Positions 62,927-64,000 of a DNA stretch of 64,000 nucleotides are shown here, piece by piece; the first letter of the stretch is position 1, and each line of letters opens with the position of its first letter. Both the position numbers and the translations under genes were made by a program. Source of the DNA: Candidatus Crickella equi. Lineage in GTDB: Bacteria; Bacillota; Clostridia; Peptostreptococcales; Anaerovoracaceae. Location: NCBI GenBank assembly GCA_018064755.1, contig JAGHUP010000002.1:1-64000 (forward strand), written 5' to 3'. The notes under the pieces were generated by a model. That model was not told the origin of the DNA. It worked only from the letters and a program-made list of their open reading frames with translations, and did no database searches.

Positions 62927-63748
62927 CTACTTGATTGCAGATTTAACCTTCTTAATCTTCTTCATCAGTTCAGCAAACTCCTCTGGTGTGATGGATTGCT
63001 TGCCGTCACTAAGAGCTGCTGCTGGATTGTTGTGGACTTCTATCATGAGGCCATCTGCACCCGCAGCAACCGCTGCGAGGGACAGCGAGCTCACGAGCTC
63101 GCTGCGGCCGGAGCCATGACTTGGATCAACGACGGCCGGCAGATGGCTCAGCCCCTTCAACACAGGAACTGCAGCCACATCAAGTGTATTTCTAGTATAA
63201 GTTTCGAACGTTCTAATTCCTCTCTCACATAGAATGACATTCGGATTGCCCTCTGACAGGACATATTCTGCTGCTGTCAGGAGTTCCTGATATGTAGCAG
63301 AGATTCCCCTCTTCAGAAGAATTGGCTTATTAGTTCTACCGAGCTGCTTCAGAAGAGCATAGTTCTGCATATTTCTTGCTCCAACCTGAAGCACGTCGAT
63401 ATCCTCGAACAAATCGAGATTGGATGCATCCATAATCTCGCTAACTAACGGAAGACCAGTTTCTTTTTTGGCTTTTAAGAGCAGCTTAAGTCCGCTCGCT
63501 TCCAGTCCCTGGAAATCGTACGGCGATGTGCGCGGCTTGAAAGCCCCGCCTCTTAACATATCTGCTCCAGCGGCCTTAACCTGCTCGGCAATAGCAACAA
63601 TCTGATCTTCTGTTTCAACAGAACAAGGACCGGCAATAACTGCCAGCTCGCCTCCACCCAGCTTTACGCCGCCTGCTTCAATCACAGTATCTTCTGCCTT
63701 GCTCTCTCTAGAGCACAGCAGTTGTTCCTTGTAACGAATGTCTTCCAT
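62927..63748 (-). CDS. aroF: 3-deoxy-7-phosphoheptulonate (DAHP) synthase, type I-beta
   Basis: 273 residues from the ATG at 63748, which follows GAGGAAAG; the track start four codons earlier has no such site. AGPCSVET, RGGAFKPRTSPYDFQGL, KRGISATYQE, DPSHGSGR and EVHNNP are the KDO8P-like DAHP-synthase motifs. It has no ACT or chorismate-mutase domain, though the mutase is encoded in the same operon. First aro gene of the operon. aroB is not present in the window. Confidence 0.94.
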   Translation of the reverse strand: MEDIRYKEQLLCSRESKAEDTVIEAGGVKLGGGELAVIAGPCSVETEDQIVAIAEQVKAAGADMLRGGAFKPRTSPYDFQGLEASGLKLLLKAKKETGLPLVSEIMDASNLDLFEDIDVLQVGARNMQNYALLKQLGRTNKPILLKRGISATYQELLTAAEYVLSEGNPNVILCERGIRTFETYTRNTLDVAAVPVLKGLSHLPAVVDPSHGSGRSELVSSLSLAAVAAGADGLMIEVHNNPAAALSDGKQSITPEEFAELMKKIKKVKSAIK

Positions 63749-63765
63749 TTCTTTCCTCATAAAGA

Positions 63766-63787
63766 AGGACTACAAAAAAGTAGTCCT
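63766..63787. terminator. Hairpin between rpoZ and aroF
   Basis: AGGACTAC/GTAGTCCT with a loop of six As. Small; may end rpoZ transcription or act in the aroF leader. There is no T-run after the stem. Confidence 0.5.
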
Positions 63788-63794
63788 CTCAACT

Positions 63795-64000
63795 CTATTC
63801 AAGTCCTTCCGGTCTTGTGTAAGTAATCAGATCTGCATCGATTTCCTTAGCTGCCTGGCTAACAGGTCTCTCACTCTGCTCTTCTGTCAGGCATGGCTTA
63901 CCATCGATGATATCTCTTGCTCTCTTAGCTGTAAGGATAGCCAGTGTGTACTTGCTGTCTACCTTTTCTGTCATTTCGTTGATTGATGGATAAAGTAACA
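63795..64000 (-). CDS. rpoZ: RNA polymerase omega subunit, start beyond window edge
   Basis: Not on the ORF track. Reading minus from the right edge gives LLYPSINEM, then YTLAILTAKRARDIIDGKP and QAAKEIDADLI, ending in TRPEGLE and TAG at 63795-63797. This is the omega-subunit pattern (YPSI, AKRAR, A..EI). At most a residue or two of the start is missing. It is upstream of aroF on the same strand. Confidence 0.88.
   Translation of the reverse strand, partial: LLYPSINEMTEKVDSKYTLAILTAKRARDIIDGKPCLTEEQSERPVSQAAKEIDADLITYTRPEGLE

Overview
The window reads as a chromosomal segment of a low-to-mid GC anaerobic Clostridia-type Firmicute. Supporting signs are Shine-Dalgarno sites of the AGGAGG type, lipobox and signal peptides without an obvious outer-membrane machinery, a SpoIIE/STAS partner-switching pair, an aldehyde:ferredoxin oxidoreductase, and selenocysteine use. 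A family XIII/Anaerovoracaceae-like placement is a guess. Nothing looks like a prophage, plasmid, IS element or CRISPR array. The content is mostly housekeeping, broken by one accessory locus (about 11-28 kb) and by many short intergenic palindromes.

Layout. 1-2 kb: tRNA-Sec at the left edge (minus), then punA, an HD hydrolase and a TSCPD protein (plus). 2.3-8 kb: aspartate-family amino acid genes, with hom, lysC and asd on minus and thrC plus a stand-alone ACT protein on plus. 8-12 kb: a LysR regulator, a Cu-type P-ATPase that lacks its nucleotide-binding domain and ends in a fused CopZ-like domain, and an XdhC-family protein. 12-17 kb: two large secreted proteins with related C-terminal modules. 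17-24 kb: a tightly packed seven-gene operon encoding AOR, a FecCD-type ABC importer (permease, ATPase, lipoprotein), a membrane-anchored surface protein, an ExbB-like channel and an ExbD-like DUF2149 protein. I consider this the best candidate for an undescribed system. 24-29 kb: MATE pump, a second XdhC, a histidine-phosphatase/HD fusion, and divergently selD with an in-frame UGA (Sec) codon. 29-37.5 kb: DUF2804 protein, uraA, a four-gene unit (two EamA transporters, a hypothetical and a universal-stress fusion), and a CofE-like ligase. 37.5-44 kb: LOG protein, ABC exporter pair and phosphoglucomutase in one operon. 44-48 kb: STAS protein, a SpoIIE-type phosphatase and mnmA. 48-53 kb: an SPFH/ribbon-helix-helix/ABC-2 operon and an XRE-membrane protein unit. 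53-58 kb: addA and gpmI, divergent. 58.5-64 kb: a shikimate operon (aroF, aroA, aroC, chorismate mutase, an aroE-aroK fusion, aroQ) preceded by rpoZ, which is cut by the right edge.

How it fits together. Selenium genes (tRNA-Sec, Sec-containing SelD), two XdhC-type cofactor proteins, an AOR and a MolA-like importer all point to molybdenum/tungsten and selenium enzymes being important here, although no molybdenum hydroxylase structural gene lies in the window. The intergenic palindromes fall into at least three sequence families. Several copies sit exactly at stop codons and two have become coding sequence. A separate 353-bp gene-free stretch (51690-52042) holds four copies of an element with a fixed 21-nt internal spacing.

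Limits. All calls are by eye from the given sequence and translations. No database searches, folding or alignments were run, and family names come from memory of motifs.
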